Origin: Opisthorchis felineus | Lineage: Eukaryota > Platyhelminthes > Trematoda > Opisthorchiida > Opisthorchiidae | Assembly (NCBI GenBank): GCA_004794785.1 | Contig: SJOL01003040.1 | Location: 1,040,997 to 1,104,996 of the forward strand | Length of the DNA: 64,000 nucleotides | Reading direction: 5' to 3' | Shown here: positions 22,630 through 34,400 of the stretch, in pieces | Position numbering within the stretch: the first letter of the stretch is position 1 | How the letters are laid out: each line of letters opens with the position of its first letter | The notes under the pieces: model-generated | What the model was told of the DNA's origin: nothing | What the model saw: the letters and a program-made list of their open reading frames with translations, nothing else | Database searches by the model: none | Position numbers and translations under genes: made by a program

Positions 22630-22900
22630 GAAGGTTTGAGGGGCAATGGGACTGTATAAAAACTCAAAGCAACCCCTGAAGATATTGTGAAATGAGTGAA
22701 GAATACCTGACACTGTGGTATACAGCAAATGACCAAGCGTACTTGGCTTCAATATTCTATAGGGCGATTTGAATTTTGCGTGGCTGAATGTTTGAAACTG
22801 TTTCCAGAGCTGCTGAGATAGTCGTTCGATGAATCCGTTATGGCCATGTACGATTTAGGGTTCATTGTAAGCCGAACTTTTAATAATTGCTCGATGCATA
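22630..22900 (-). pseudogene. Possible integrase-like relic
   Basis: On the minus strand a frame reads AYNEP, a stop, then HGHNGFIERLSQQL (22841-22800) and stays open for about 70 more codons. The pattern AYxP...NGxxERxxxxL is the region around the third catalytic acidic residue of DDE retroviral-type integrases. Nothing else of an integrase or a pol polyprotein could be aligned by eye, and the following residues do not look like the usual continuation. It could easily be chance. Confidence 0.2.
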
Positions 22901-24549
22901 ATGCACGTTTCGAACTCATAGAGGTGTTTCGTGCAAAATGATGTAAGGAACCAGTAGTGGATGAACTTGGATTGACTTCTACCAGCTACAGCTCTCATGT
23001 CACTTGTACCTTGTAGGAATTCAAACATGAATCATGAGTCCATGAAAGGCACTACCTGTAGTAAATCCGTACCTTGATTGAGTAATTGACAGTTAGTTAT
23101 TTTTGTTACCACCACTTGCCATCTTAGCTCTGTACACACAAGAGAACGCAATGTTACGTCACTCTGCATCACAATACGCTAAGGAAAACTGTTTAGAAAC
23201 TGTTTTAGATAAGGCGAAGAAAGAAGCAGGTGCACTAACATTTCTGACAAGCGAAGGTACACAAAACTTAATCAACAATAAATTTGGAGAACGACTGTCG
23301 AAAACTACTTGCATTTCAATAGCTGGTACATTATTGGACTAATACCATTGTTTGGAGGGATACTCATCCATTTTTACTATCCGATCAATGCTCTGCTGTT
23401 TTCTTGGATTCCGATTTAGTGTGAACTTTTCATGTTTATGGCATAAGTGACATGTATGGACCCTCATCAGTAACAAAATCCATCGTTTTTCCAGCATTTA
23501 GCTACATTATCTCCCGCTCCAGGCCAGGGAACTGAGGGGTTTCGCGCCTCCACTCAAAGCCGATGCGACTCGACAGAAGCTACTTTACCACGCGGCGCAG
23601 ATTCCACGGTCATATCATTCCAACAGTGACAAGAACGACGTACACAGTACAGTGCAGTTGATAAATCTTTTAATGATGCCGTCTCTCTTTCACCTAAACG
23701 GTCATAAAAGATTGTTCTGAGCAGATCTGATCCATATGGCAGGACTCTCCAGAGTAGGATAACCACTGCATTTCCCATACCGCAACACAATTAAATGATC
23801 ATGGAAATGGTGGATTTCTGCCTGTCCATTGAAGTCAAAGACTGCTTCGTTCTTTACGTAACTGTTGAACAAGACCCATGCATAACTCCTCATTTTCAGT
23901 CCACTGTAAATATCCATAGGTAATGCGAATCAGCAATTTTTTGCAAACTTCAACAGATCAACAGGTTTTAAAAGTCATGGTGCGAAGCCGGAACGGCAGG
24001 TCTGTTTTTACCAAGGGGTATTGGGAAAAATAATAAAAACTACGACCGGCCTAAGACAGCTGGGGACTTATGCGGGCCCACTTAAATCCCCTGAGGACTA
24101 CTGAGCACCATGTGGTTCCAACGTGCTATTCTATTAACTTTCGAAGGAAAATGATTATGCCATCATCGCACAAATGGAATCTTAAATCTGCTGAAATAAC
24201 TCAGCTGGTAGAATAGCATACAAAACGACTTTCCTCTACAGAGTTGACGTTATTCGTGAATTTGACTGTACCTGCCGATCCAAGTACGCCGGCCAAAAGT
24301 GAGCTCCTCCGGACATGTATCAATGGATATGTTCCTAAGGGGATAAATCTATGTCACTGAAGGCTTCAACAACGCGGCATTTGCTGTACGCCAACGGTCA
24401 TTGCGAAAACGTCTTCAGATTATTTTTACTTGTACGTCCACCTACCTTCTTAACATTGTTGAATACTTTGCCATCCACCTTTGCGACCTCACTTCGTGTA
24501 CACAACTACAGCTTGCCACTAACGGTACACCATACTGGTGGACGGAATT
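22901..24549. other. Unrecognised sequence
   Basis: Short frames only, including a 79-codon plus-strand frame at 23103-23342 with no recognisable domain. Confidence 0.35.
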
Positions 24550-24632
24550 CACACATCACTAACGAGGGATTCATCTGGGATTCAGGTGAGTCTCCCGTGA
24601 AAACCAAAATGACAAGCAAATGGGTGTATTTG
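24550..24632 (+). mobile_element. Fragment of the hammerhead repeat (distal part)
   Basis: ACATCACTAACGAGGGATTC, TTCAGGTGAGTCTC, AAACCAAAATG and GCAAATGGGTGTA follow the family order. It starts at the ATCAC block and ends just after GTGTA, as several other partial copies do. No ribozyme is attached. Confidence 0.65.
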
Positions 24633-27600
24633 TCACCATCTTATTGTTCGTCTACAATTTAAGCTGTTACATGGAGTCCTGCACCAAAAACGCTTTACCG
24701 CTCGCAATTATGCGCCACTACCGCCAGGATGCTAACCCGCACAGGATTGGTCGGAACCTCGGGGCGCCTACCGTTTCTACATCAAGCCGGGCTCCGATTG
24801 GCCGAAAGTGTGGACCCAACCGCCAATCATGATTCAGTGTCCGCTGATGCCGGTTGCCAGTGCCGTGCCCAGAAGGCATCCGAATCACTAAAATGTTGTC
24901 GCTGCACACACTTCAAATAAGACGCGCTGTACATGAGATCTTGACCTGGTTTTGGGCTTTTGCTGCACTTTCTGCACACATGGCGGTCCTTTTGCTGAGG
25001 ACGGTTGCTTGGGAGGATCAGACCCAGAACTGAACTGAGGCATTACCGTTAGTTCATAAGCCACAAACCTTCTCTTCGTAATTCGACCGAGATATGGTTC
25101 ATATACCTTGCCTGACATGTCCTGCTTTGCTTCTGATATACTACAGAATGTCAACCCCGTTTTGCCATGAAATTCACCTTTTCATAATGTAGCTAATATT
25201 TACCACCACTTTGATTCCACTTTTGGCCACTAGCAGCCGGTGCAGCATTACGCGGCTTCTAAGCCTCTTAAACCTTTGACCTTTTACGAATCTGCGCTGT
25301 ATAATTTGGTGTCTGTTGCGCCACAGGAATAACGGTTGAACTTAGGTCGACATATCTCCGAAAAAGCCTAGTTAATTTGCGGATCTACTTCGCATCCGTT
25401 TCTTGCATTCTATTCACAATAGCCTATAAATGCTTCCAGCTAGCTGTTTTTATTAAGCTCCGTGTTTTTTGGACTGGTTTTTTCATTTGCTCTGTGTCTT
25501 CAACTTATTAAAAAGCCATATTGAACTAACTATCGGCTCCAGCAAAATTACTTTGCTCCTAACTTTATCACACTGATGTGGAGGAATTTCGATCGTTTTG
25601 GCTTTATTTTATTGTCCAAAAATTTTAAGCAGGCGAAGTATGGTCCATTAAGGTGCGGCTCACAGACTGTCTGTCTGAACTGATTTAATGGTTACCTGGT
25701 TTACATAGAACGGCACTGCAAGCTATGCTGTAGACGACATATAAAATCCCTGTTAGACTCTTTTGTTAGGTTTCTTTGGGTGGGCAATAATCATCTTCCC
25801 TAGTTTGATGACGAAACATCTGCAAGTTAATTGTCTAGCTCGGTAAACGTTTCAACAGCCACCTGATCAACAATCAATAAGTTGTGAAGTGCTTCAGTCA
25901 ACAATTATTGTTAGTTCACTACTTTCCCACAGAAGCATTCCAAATTTATCAAAATGCTGGAAGGAATTTTTGCTCTATCCTCCCCTAGAGTAAGATTATT
26001 TATCGGAACAAGCTGTTGGGAAATTTTCATTAAAGAACTTCGTGAGTGCGTAGTAAGATGCTTCATAGATGATCTGATTAGAGAGAGTAGTTGACAGATA
26101 CAAATGTCCAGTAAAACTTTCTATGGAAACATTTCGTTCTTGTCTCCAGATCAGCTTGCACACGCAGACTGTCACTGATAAAAAACGGTGCTTCTATCTT
26201 CTTGTCAATCAGGCTGGCGCCACACGGCAAATCCAGTGGCCAGCAATTGTGCAGACGCGTCCGATTAACAGCCTTGTGTCCAAATAGAAACAGCATTCAT
26301 GATTTTTAGCCACTTTCTTGCTTAACCATTTGAAACTTTAAGCATTCAGCTGACTTTTCTTGATTTACCTCCAGTCAGGCAGTGCTTCGATATCATCGCT
26401 TGCGTGAAACGATTGTGCTTCCGAGTTTCTTCATTGGGATTGGTCAGACCTTTGAGAATCCTTGCTAAACAGCCTAAACAACTTTAAAGTAATTTAACTC
26501 GTGAAATTTTCCCCAAGGTTTACTAAATTCGTATAAGCCACTTGGATCTGACAAAGTTTACCATGTGCTATGGTATCAAACGGCTAATGTCCTCGCGACC
26601 ACACCTGCGAAACTGATTACCATCTTCCTTTGGAGGTTGCTATACACGCCGAATGATTTAATTTATGTAGCTTTTAAGGCCATGGAAGAAATCGCTTTCA
26701 AACATTTGTGGTCAGGTGAGGAATAGTTTTTTTGGGCTCAACAACATGGATTTCCCTGAACACTTTTTGATGGCCAGCAAACAATGGGTCGAAGTCACTT
26801 CCCCGTGATGCTACGCTGATAAGCTCTACATAAACTTCAGTGAGCCTTTTCACGGAGCCTTTCGAGAAAGACTCCCCATGAGAATTAGTTCTTGTGAGCA
26901 GCATTTATTTTGGACTACAGCGCCTGTAATTCAATGAAAAGTTTTCCTCTGATCGCAGGTTGGCAAAACGAGATGCCCACAACGTCATTTCGTATAGTTC
27001 CCCAGTCGGTCATAGCCTGTTGTGCTGCACATAAGTGATCTACTCAACCGATCAGTCCGCGGGCCTTGCCAATGTGGATGAAATTAAGGCGTGGAGAGAA
27101 ACTGACGGTGATGGTGACCAATCCTTCTTTAAGGCCTTACAGTACAGTGGTAAAGAATTACAACCTACCCATACAAGTAGAAAGGTGTGTATACTTACAT
27201 TTTGTTGTCGACTAACTTATCGGCGGCTTCTACCTCGATGGACTCTAATAAGGATGTATTGTTGTGAATGAGACCTCGATGTCTTGTTACGAACTCCAAA
27301 GACAGCGGCTAATCGAGTGTCTGTGTTATGGGTTATGCCTACGTGGAAATGTAGTCCATTTAGCAGGCATATGTCAATGGTTTTAAAAAGCCTCTAGGAC
27401 TTGTACGTGTAATCAATTCTGGACTATAGTCAATCCACGTTCCACCTGTTGTATCAGAGCGAACTTGACCAGCTGAGCCTTTCAGACAGTTTGCAACAAG
27501 TCTGGAAGTTGGGGTGGAAATTCTGGGGCAGATTCGAGTGCCAGAACGTATATCACTGCTGTGCCACAGGTGAACTACTTACATTCCGAAGAATATTAAT

Positions 27601-30600
27601 AGGATTTTTCGGACCGGCCGTCATGTGATAACCACCGAAAAACAGAACGCCGTTTCACTCCTGATTTTAACAACGTTAATAATCTGGAAAATCTGTGGAA
27701 GAAGGAAGAATAAATCTAACAGATATTTTCTAAAAGCTGTATGGTGAAAACGGAAGGAAAGGTAGACACCAGCTACCCCTCCAAGATGGTGAAATGCTTT
27801 CGTCCCATCATACCATAGATGCTTAGAGGTATAAATTTCATCATTTTTTTCATGAGAACTAAAGTATGGAATTGTGTCTTTTTGAAAAACTGGTATACTT
27901 TGCTGTTGTTTACGTTCTTGAGTGACACATCAAATAATAAAAGAGCAAAACGATGAGAAAAGGAGACAAACTTTGACAATTTGCGTGCTGTTCTAGCTAA
28001 TCTGTCAGCCTGTTTAACTAAAATTTCTCAACCATAGCTGTTTTAGTTATATTTCCAATTATAGGTTACTCACAAGGGTTGCTTGGAAAGCCTTCTCTAG
28101 GTAGTCAGCCCCAAAGTATTCGTCGCTAGTATTCACCAGTGAGCCCGTGTTGCAAGTGGATGCTTTTGCTTAACGATTGGCTCTATCCCTCAATAGCTGC
28201 TTGTTATTCAAATTTCAAAATTTGAGTAAGTCTCGGAGATACTGCATATCTGAACCACCCTTGGGGTTCTTGGTAGACAAACCCCTACTGATTTCTACCG
28301 AAAAGCACACAGCGGGTATACTTCACACTGATCCCGTGTCTGAATAAGTGAAATGAAATTACCTATTTGGGATATCTTCATTTCGAAAACTGTTTTGACT
28401 AGCTGTCTTACAGAAAACGAAGTATGCTAGAAAATGACTATTCGGAGTTACAGAAAGGTGTTTGCTAAGGCTGGGACGAGTGAACCAGAGAAAAAACAGT
28501 CTTATTCTTTTGACACTTCAATTGTAAGGCCTAGGACGCATTTTGGAACGTCAAAAGGCGACAAATTTCCATTAGTGGTCAGAATCACCCGGAAGTTTGG
28601 TCAATACAATGAGTTGAGTTCCGTGGAATACAGGATGTGCAAGGCGGCCCAATACATTGCAAACGTGTTTTGGGCGGGTAAAACACTGAGACTAAGTTGT
28701 TTGACTTCTAACTGGCAGTCTCACAATTAGATTCTTCCAATTCGGCTGCAACTGAAATCACCCCATTAGGTGAGGACTTTTACCGCAGGTTCACGTTTGG
28801 AACCTTATAGTAAATATAGTTAAGCAAGCTAATTAGCTAATTAAAAACTTGGATACGTCCTTTATTTAAATAGAAACAGACACAAAACTGGTAGAAAAAG
28901 TCACTTACTAAGAGAGGTGCATCCCAAGTTAAAGTACCAGAAAGTATATGCCACACGGCTAGGTCTCAAACAGTGAATACACTCGTCAACAAAAATGAAT
29001 AGTATTACATGAATTCAATAAGGCTATGTGACGCTCCATCATTTGATATAATTTTTCTCACAGTTCTGCGTTCACTTGGGTTTGCGGGATCCTGTGTAAC
29101 ACGTCTTAATGGTTTGTTGGTGCATAAGAAAACGTTCGAATATCAGGCGTTGTGTAATGCTCTGATAGATAAAAAATTTTCCTGGGCGATATTTTTTGGC
29201 GAGACCCATATATCAGTAAAGGTGCCAGAAGTAATGTTCGACTGTATTGATGAGCCTTCTTTTCTCCTTGCTACCACTTTATGGGAATGGTGCTAGGATT
29301 GGAAGGCAGCTGTTATATGAAACACTGGCTTTCTGCAAGTGATGAATGGAGCACTTGTATCAGCGTTTGCAATAGGGATTTTGCCTTCGTTATCTTGATT
29401 TTGATATGGTCTTTTTGAGAAACTACTTGTGTGTATAGAGAAACTGATTAGCTGTACCATCTCTTTCCAGTTGTTGCAGCATTTTAAGTCCTGTGGCTTA
29501 AACATTAAAACAGAATAATAGTGCCGTTTGTGTATGTCCGATGATTTGATTCAATGGTTCCATTTCCTTGTGACTTTCCGGTCAAAATCCATGATTGGGA
29601 GTTTTGCTGCAACACTTGTTCTAAAAACGGAGCTGGCTCATGATTTATGGTTAACTGAATATGCTGATATGTGCCACTGTCTGGACAGCCCCTGGAGGTG
29701 GTACGAACAAGTTAAATAAAGTTAAACGCTAATTACCCGTCAGAAGAAAAATTAAGGTTTGAAATATCCCTTCAAAAACATGAAAAATTCGGATGGTCTC
29801 CATCTAGCCCTCTTCAAATGAGGCGTAAAATCTGTCCTCCCACCTGAGACAACTTAGTGTTGCCTTGTGGAGTGAGCAGCAAGTGTCCGCAGAATAAAAC
29901 ACTTCAGTACCCATCCCCGTCCTCAAAAGCTAAGGCGAACATTGTGTGAAAATCATTGTCTTATTAGCCTGATAGCTGTGACATCAGGCCACTCGAAGGT
30001 TGACTGAACACAGAGACGAACATCCGTGATAGCCAACCTAGGTTACGTCATGGAAGATAATGCACAGATTACGGCTTTACTCCCTTCCAGGGTCTGGAAC
30101 AGCAACATTGCATTAACGAAGCTAAAGATGGCCAATTTCCTTGACTTAGAAGCTACCTCTGACTCTATTAATCTTTGAGCACTATTGTGGTGGCTGTGAA
30201 GCAGAGGTTTCCTCCATATTGCTCCGCATCTTTAAACCGCTACAAGTCAACTCCCGTGGTTGCGCGAGCTTTCGTCTGCGTTCACAACATTCACTGGTTG
30301 CAGGCGAGGGTGTCTGGTCCCGTCTTTCTGCTCAACTCTGCCGTCTATGTATTCGTGGAAGACTCATTGCCAGCATCAAATATCTTTGAGTTCAAAATGC
30401 TTGCCTGAATAGGAACTTCGAGGTGGGACACATCAGTGATTGGAGATATTGGCAAACACTACCCAGTAGCGTGCTCATTAAAATTTCTTGCATCCAAAGT
30501 GTTGCATTAAGTGCATAGCTTGCACTTTCAGTCTCCCAAATAAAAATTTCAACGCAACTCTTGGCTTCCCGCGCAAGCTGTATTGGCTTCTGCCTCGAAT

Positions 30601-31384
30601 GCTTACCTGTCCACTGATTTTCTCAGATCCTCGGCGAGCGAAAGTTTGGCAGCTATGACCACTGTACAACATGTACACTTTTTGCAGCTAATGAAAAAGG
30701 TGTCTGCATATTTGCTATTATTTTGGTCGAGAAATGCTTGATAGTTTTACATTTGTCCCCCTTCGTAGAAGCTGGTATTATTCCAAAGAATGGATGCGCC
30801 GAAAATTTTTTACCAGTACTTACCATTAGGCTTTTCACAAAGATCTAGTCTTTGTGGGGGACAGTGGTGCATTTAATTTGTTCTGATGCTAATTGTTCGG
30901 CAAAACGTAGTTTCCTACGAACCGAGGTTTTCCAGCTGGGTTAGACTGGCTTGGTTGCACCCAGTATCTGATAGTCTGACTTCCATCAATTTCTCCACTA
31001 TGTATGTGGATTAGGTCTCCACGGGTAAGTACCGCTTGTGGCACATTTCCTGACGTCGGTTGTGGTCATTTTACTGATTGCATGATCTATGATTCCTGTG
31101 TCACCAGATTTGGTTCCCGCTAAGAATAGTAATCCTAAGGGGAACTTGCCAGAACTTTGAATAGGGTTAATCTAGTATAGAAGCTTGTCCTTCTGTTATT
31201 CTGTTACCCGGTACAGGTCCACAGGAACCAAAACGGGAACGACGCACTTCTCATAGAAAAATGTAGAGTTGATTGCTTGTGAACTTTTCTCCGTGAAAGA
31301 TTCGGAAGACCGGTGCGAACATTGGATTCCTGCTTGCAAATTGAATAGATGGGCAGTTGACGCCGAACCGATTGTAAAATTTAT
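24633..31384. other. Unrecognised intergenic or intronic sequence
   Basis: A GC-richer patch at 24690-24870, continuing on the minus strand to about 25150 with Cys-rich short frames, may be an old transposon fragment; I cannot name it. Plus-strand open frames at 27035-27271, 28434-28730 and 29009-29296 have no recognised domain. Confidence 0.3.
25853..25881 (+). repeat. Short dispersed motif, copy 2
   Basis: CAACAGCCACCTGATCAACA and following bases match the motifs at 21061-21090 and, inverted, at 31459-31484. Confidence 0.5.
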
Positions 31385-31460
31385 GGAAACACTTCAACAA
31401 CTCATTACCGGATTCACTTTTTGGTATTCATCGTGGAGACGCAGTCCGCAGTTGTCTGCT
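31385..31460 (-). mobile_element. Very decayed hammerhead-repeat fragment
   Basis: Minus-strand ACGATGAATACC, an A-run, GTGAATCCGGTAATGAGTTG, lines up with CTGATGAGCCCC..GGGCGAAACCGGTCGTGGGCTG. The flanking GGACTGCGTC also matches stem I. The core is ruined. Confidence 0.4.
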
Positions 31461-31484
31461 TATTGGTTGTTGATCAGGTGGCTC
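31459..31484 (-). repeat. Short dispersed motif, copy 3
   Basis: The reverse complement reads GCCACCTGATCAACAACCAA, matching the plus-strand motifs at 21.06 and 25.85 kb. It directly adjoins the decayed ribozyme fragment. Confidence 0.5.
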
Positions 31485-34400
31485 CTTATCATAGTCCCTA
31501 CCTCAAAACCAAATTTGTCCTATGTGGAGATGAACATTCATTCAAAAACCAAGAAAGTTTTATTGTCATCAATTAAAAAATAAAACTCTAATGAATATTT
31601 GCCTTGTGGTATTCTTCAACCAAATTTGTCACACTACATACGTCCCTTCGATTAGCTGAACCAGTATTCGGAGTGAGAATACCCTGCTCCAAGAATACAC
31701 AACAGCTTTCTCTGCTACATTGTATTCCTTCTGTTTTTTCTAAACAGAAGCAACTCCACCCAGAAGAGGCTAACTGATTCATAACTTGGTAGTGGTCTCT
31801 TCTGAAAAAAGTACTACATTCAGTATATTTTGCTTCCACTGGGAGAATAGCCTTATTTCGTGTATGTCCGTAACGTGTACCCTGTGCAAGCTATCAATTA
31901 CTTCGTATAGAAGGGATTTTTAAGTAGGTCGAAAATAGCTCTTATTCATTGTTTCCCATTCAAACGACGCGGAGTGCTGATAGCAATCACTAAAAAGGGT
32001 GGAAGATACTATAACAGAACAAATTGATCGCTCGATGGGATAGCCACTCACTTTATTATCCGCGCTCCAGTGAGTGTGATACTGGGTAGTCTGATAGAAT
32101 GTATTGTAAATTTGCTTGTCACATGTTCGGCTGATTTACGCTGAATCACACTCCCGTAGCTTTTGGGTGGGAAACACTTCGTTTGCCCTCAGACACAGTT
32201 TCATTCCGTCAAGCACAGACGCAGTTTGCGGGTGAAAGAATCTATACACACACCGATACAAACAAGCATGCAGGCAGACATCATATGAAAAGCCTTTAGT
32301 TCGGTCTACAGGTAGGCACACACATACAATTATGGCTAATTTACCCTGACATTCTAATTCACCACCGAAATTTTCTTTGGCGTTCTGGGAATTGTGGGGC
32401 ATCCATGCGAACTTAAGATGGATTGCACGCTCGCTCACATACGACTGCATGTGTGCGCGCGTGATTAGCAGTCGTCGCAGTTGTAGGAGCCACACACACG
32501 ACAAAACACGAATCAAGGTTGCCGAACTCAGCCCACCAATCATGTGTGATGGGAGGAGGCATTCTCACAATCACGGTCGGGGCGACAAGGTTTCGCCTAT
32601 CCGCTCTTGCGTTTCGCTAATTTCCCTGAGTGTCACACAACATCAATGGAAAACGATTATCTCGCTGCATGTTGTGTGCGGTGTACTGTTGCCATGGTAA
32701 TGCACTTAGTCAGACTACTTGGACGGAAGTTAGTTTCCGACGTGAAGCTACGCAGTCCTCTGCGCGGTTGTCGTCTTCTTCCAATACTTTGCGCATCTCT
32801 TATCTTCCGAGAAGATTCCAGTGAGTAGAAATCTTATTTTTCATTTGTCTCTGACGTCATGTTTTGGTTACCTACTACCGGACACATTCCATTTTCGATG
32901 AGATTGGGTAACACGCCTGGTTGTAATTACGACATTATAACATAGCAAGGAAAGATAAACTCTATTGTCAGGAATTCCGGTATACAAATGCAGGTAGGAA
33001 GAGAACAGTTAACTGTGAAAATGAGTTTGAAAACCTCATCGATCCACTTTGCAATAAATTTTGTGGATGCATGAATAAACCCAATACAAAACTCAAATCA
33101 AATGAGATCCAAACGTTTCGGGGGATGTTTCGTCCACACATGGCAGCATTAATCCCCTGCAATCTGTTCCTACCTATCATGTAAGCATGTTTGTTGTGAC
33201 ATTGACAGTTTTAGCCATGTCAGTTGAGCTTTTGCAAACAGTAACCGGGAAGATAGTGTTTGCAAGTCGTGTGGGAAAATTTTTGTTTCCTCTCACTATT
33301 CATGAATTCTCAAGCCTTTACTTCGTAAATATTCATCTACGATCTTGAGGATTTCCATGCTCAAGTATCTCTAGTTTCGAATCATTCCAGTTTTCTGTTT
33401 GGGCATATTTACAACCATCCCGGTTGAAGCTATTCGAGTGTCACTTGCGCCGTTTACTTATGTGTGTTGTTTACTGCTTCCGAGCTAAATCTCTTCTCTT
33501 AACCACCGTTACACTGCGCACGCAAAGCATGTTTGAAAGTACTTTAAAGCCCTAACAATGGAGAAGTCGATCTGGCGGTAGTTGGCTTGTTCGCTAAGGT
33601 TGGCAATTGGTTTGATGAAGAGATCAAATGCCACCTGATCGACCGACATATTAACAACAGACAGGTTTAGGTGAACCATGTTGGAGTTTTAACTCCTACA
33701 AACTGTATTATGGTTACTCAGCCGGTGCCATGGTGTTCCGTTGTGTTATTTAGAAATCCATCTACCGGTACACTCAATTTTTAACCATATAACAGCATTT
33801 CTCGCACAGATGACCTGAATAAAGCTGTAGCAACACAAGCCGAACATGATATGCCTTTAGGAACACTAGAAGAATGGTTTAGGAAGAAAAATGAAGACGC
33901 CTGTGTAAGGCCAAAGTCATGCAGCGAAGCTTCACCCAGTGGACTCACGTTTATTCGCTTTATTCTTTCCTGTCTTGCGTTTTTCCTGGCCTTTCCCAGG
34001 CTTTGATAAGAAGTGGTATATGCTACGGCATTCCGACAAATGTGAGTTGGGTACATTAGAATTAACATTAGTAGTTACCTGATATAATGACACTTCTCTG
34101 CATTAACTATATGGTATACTTCAATGAATGCGGGCGCGAAGGGTAATATTAATGTGTGTTTAAAACCAGCCATCGTTCTTAGGGGGAAAAGATTCACATT
34201 AAACACTTCAAAGAAAACGTCTGTTGTCGGAACTGTGATGGCAGCACGTTTTTTCAATGTTTTGAAAAGCTATCTTGTAGTATGACTCTTACGTTCCATC
34301 ACTTTGTTTTTCCAGTCCATTATTGCAGCAGGAAAGTACACAGAAGTTCAAATCGCGTGTGGGTGCTTTGGCGGTATCGGCTACTTGTCAATGCAGTTGA

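Larger units (their letters stand above)
19483..22630. other. Unrecognised sequence with minor repeats
   Basis: A plus-strand ATG frame at 20773-21144 (123 codons) has no recognisable domain and no convincing splice sites. Other frames are shorter. The microsatellite and short dispersed motif inside this stretch are listed separately. Confidence 0.35.
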
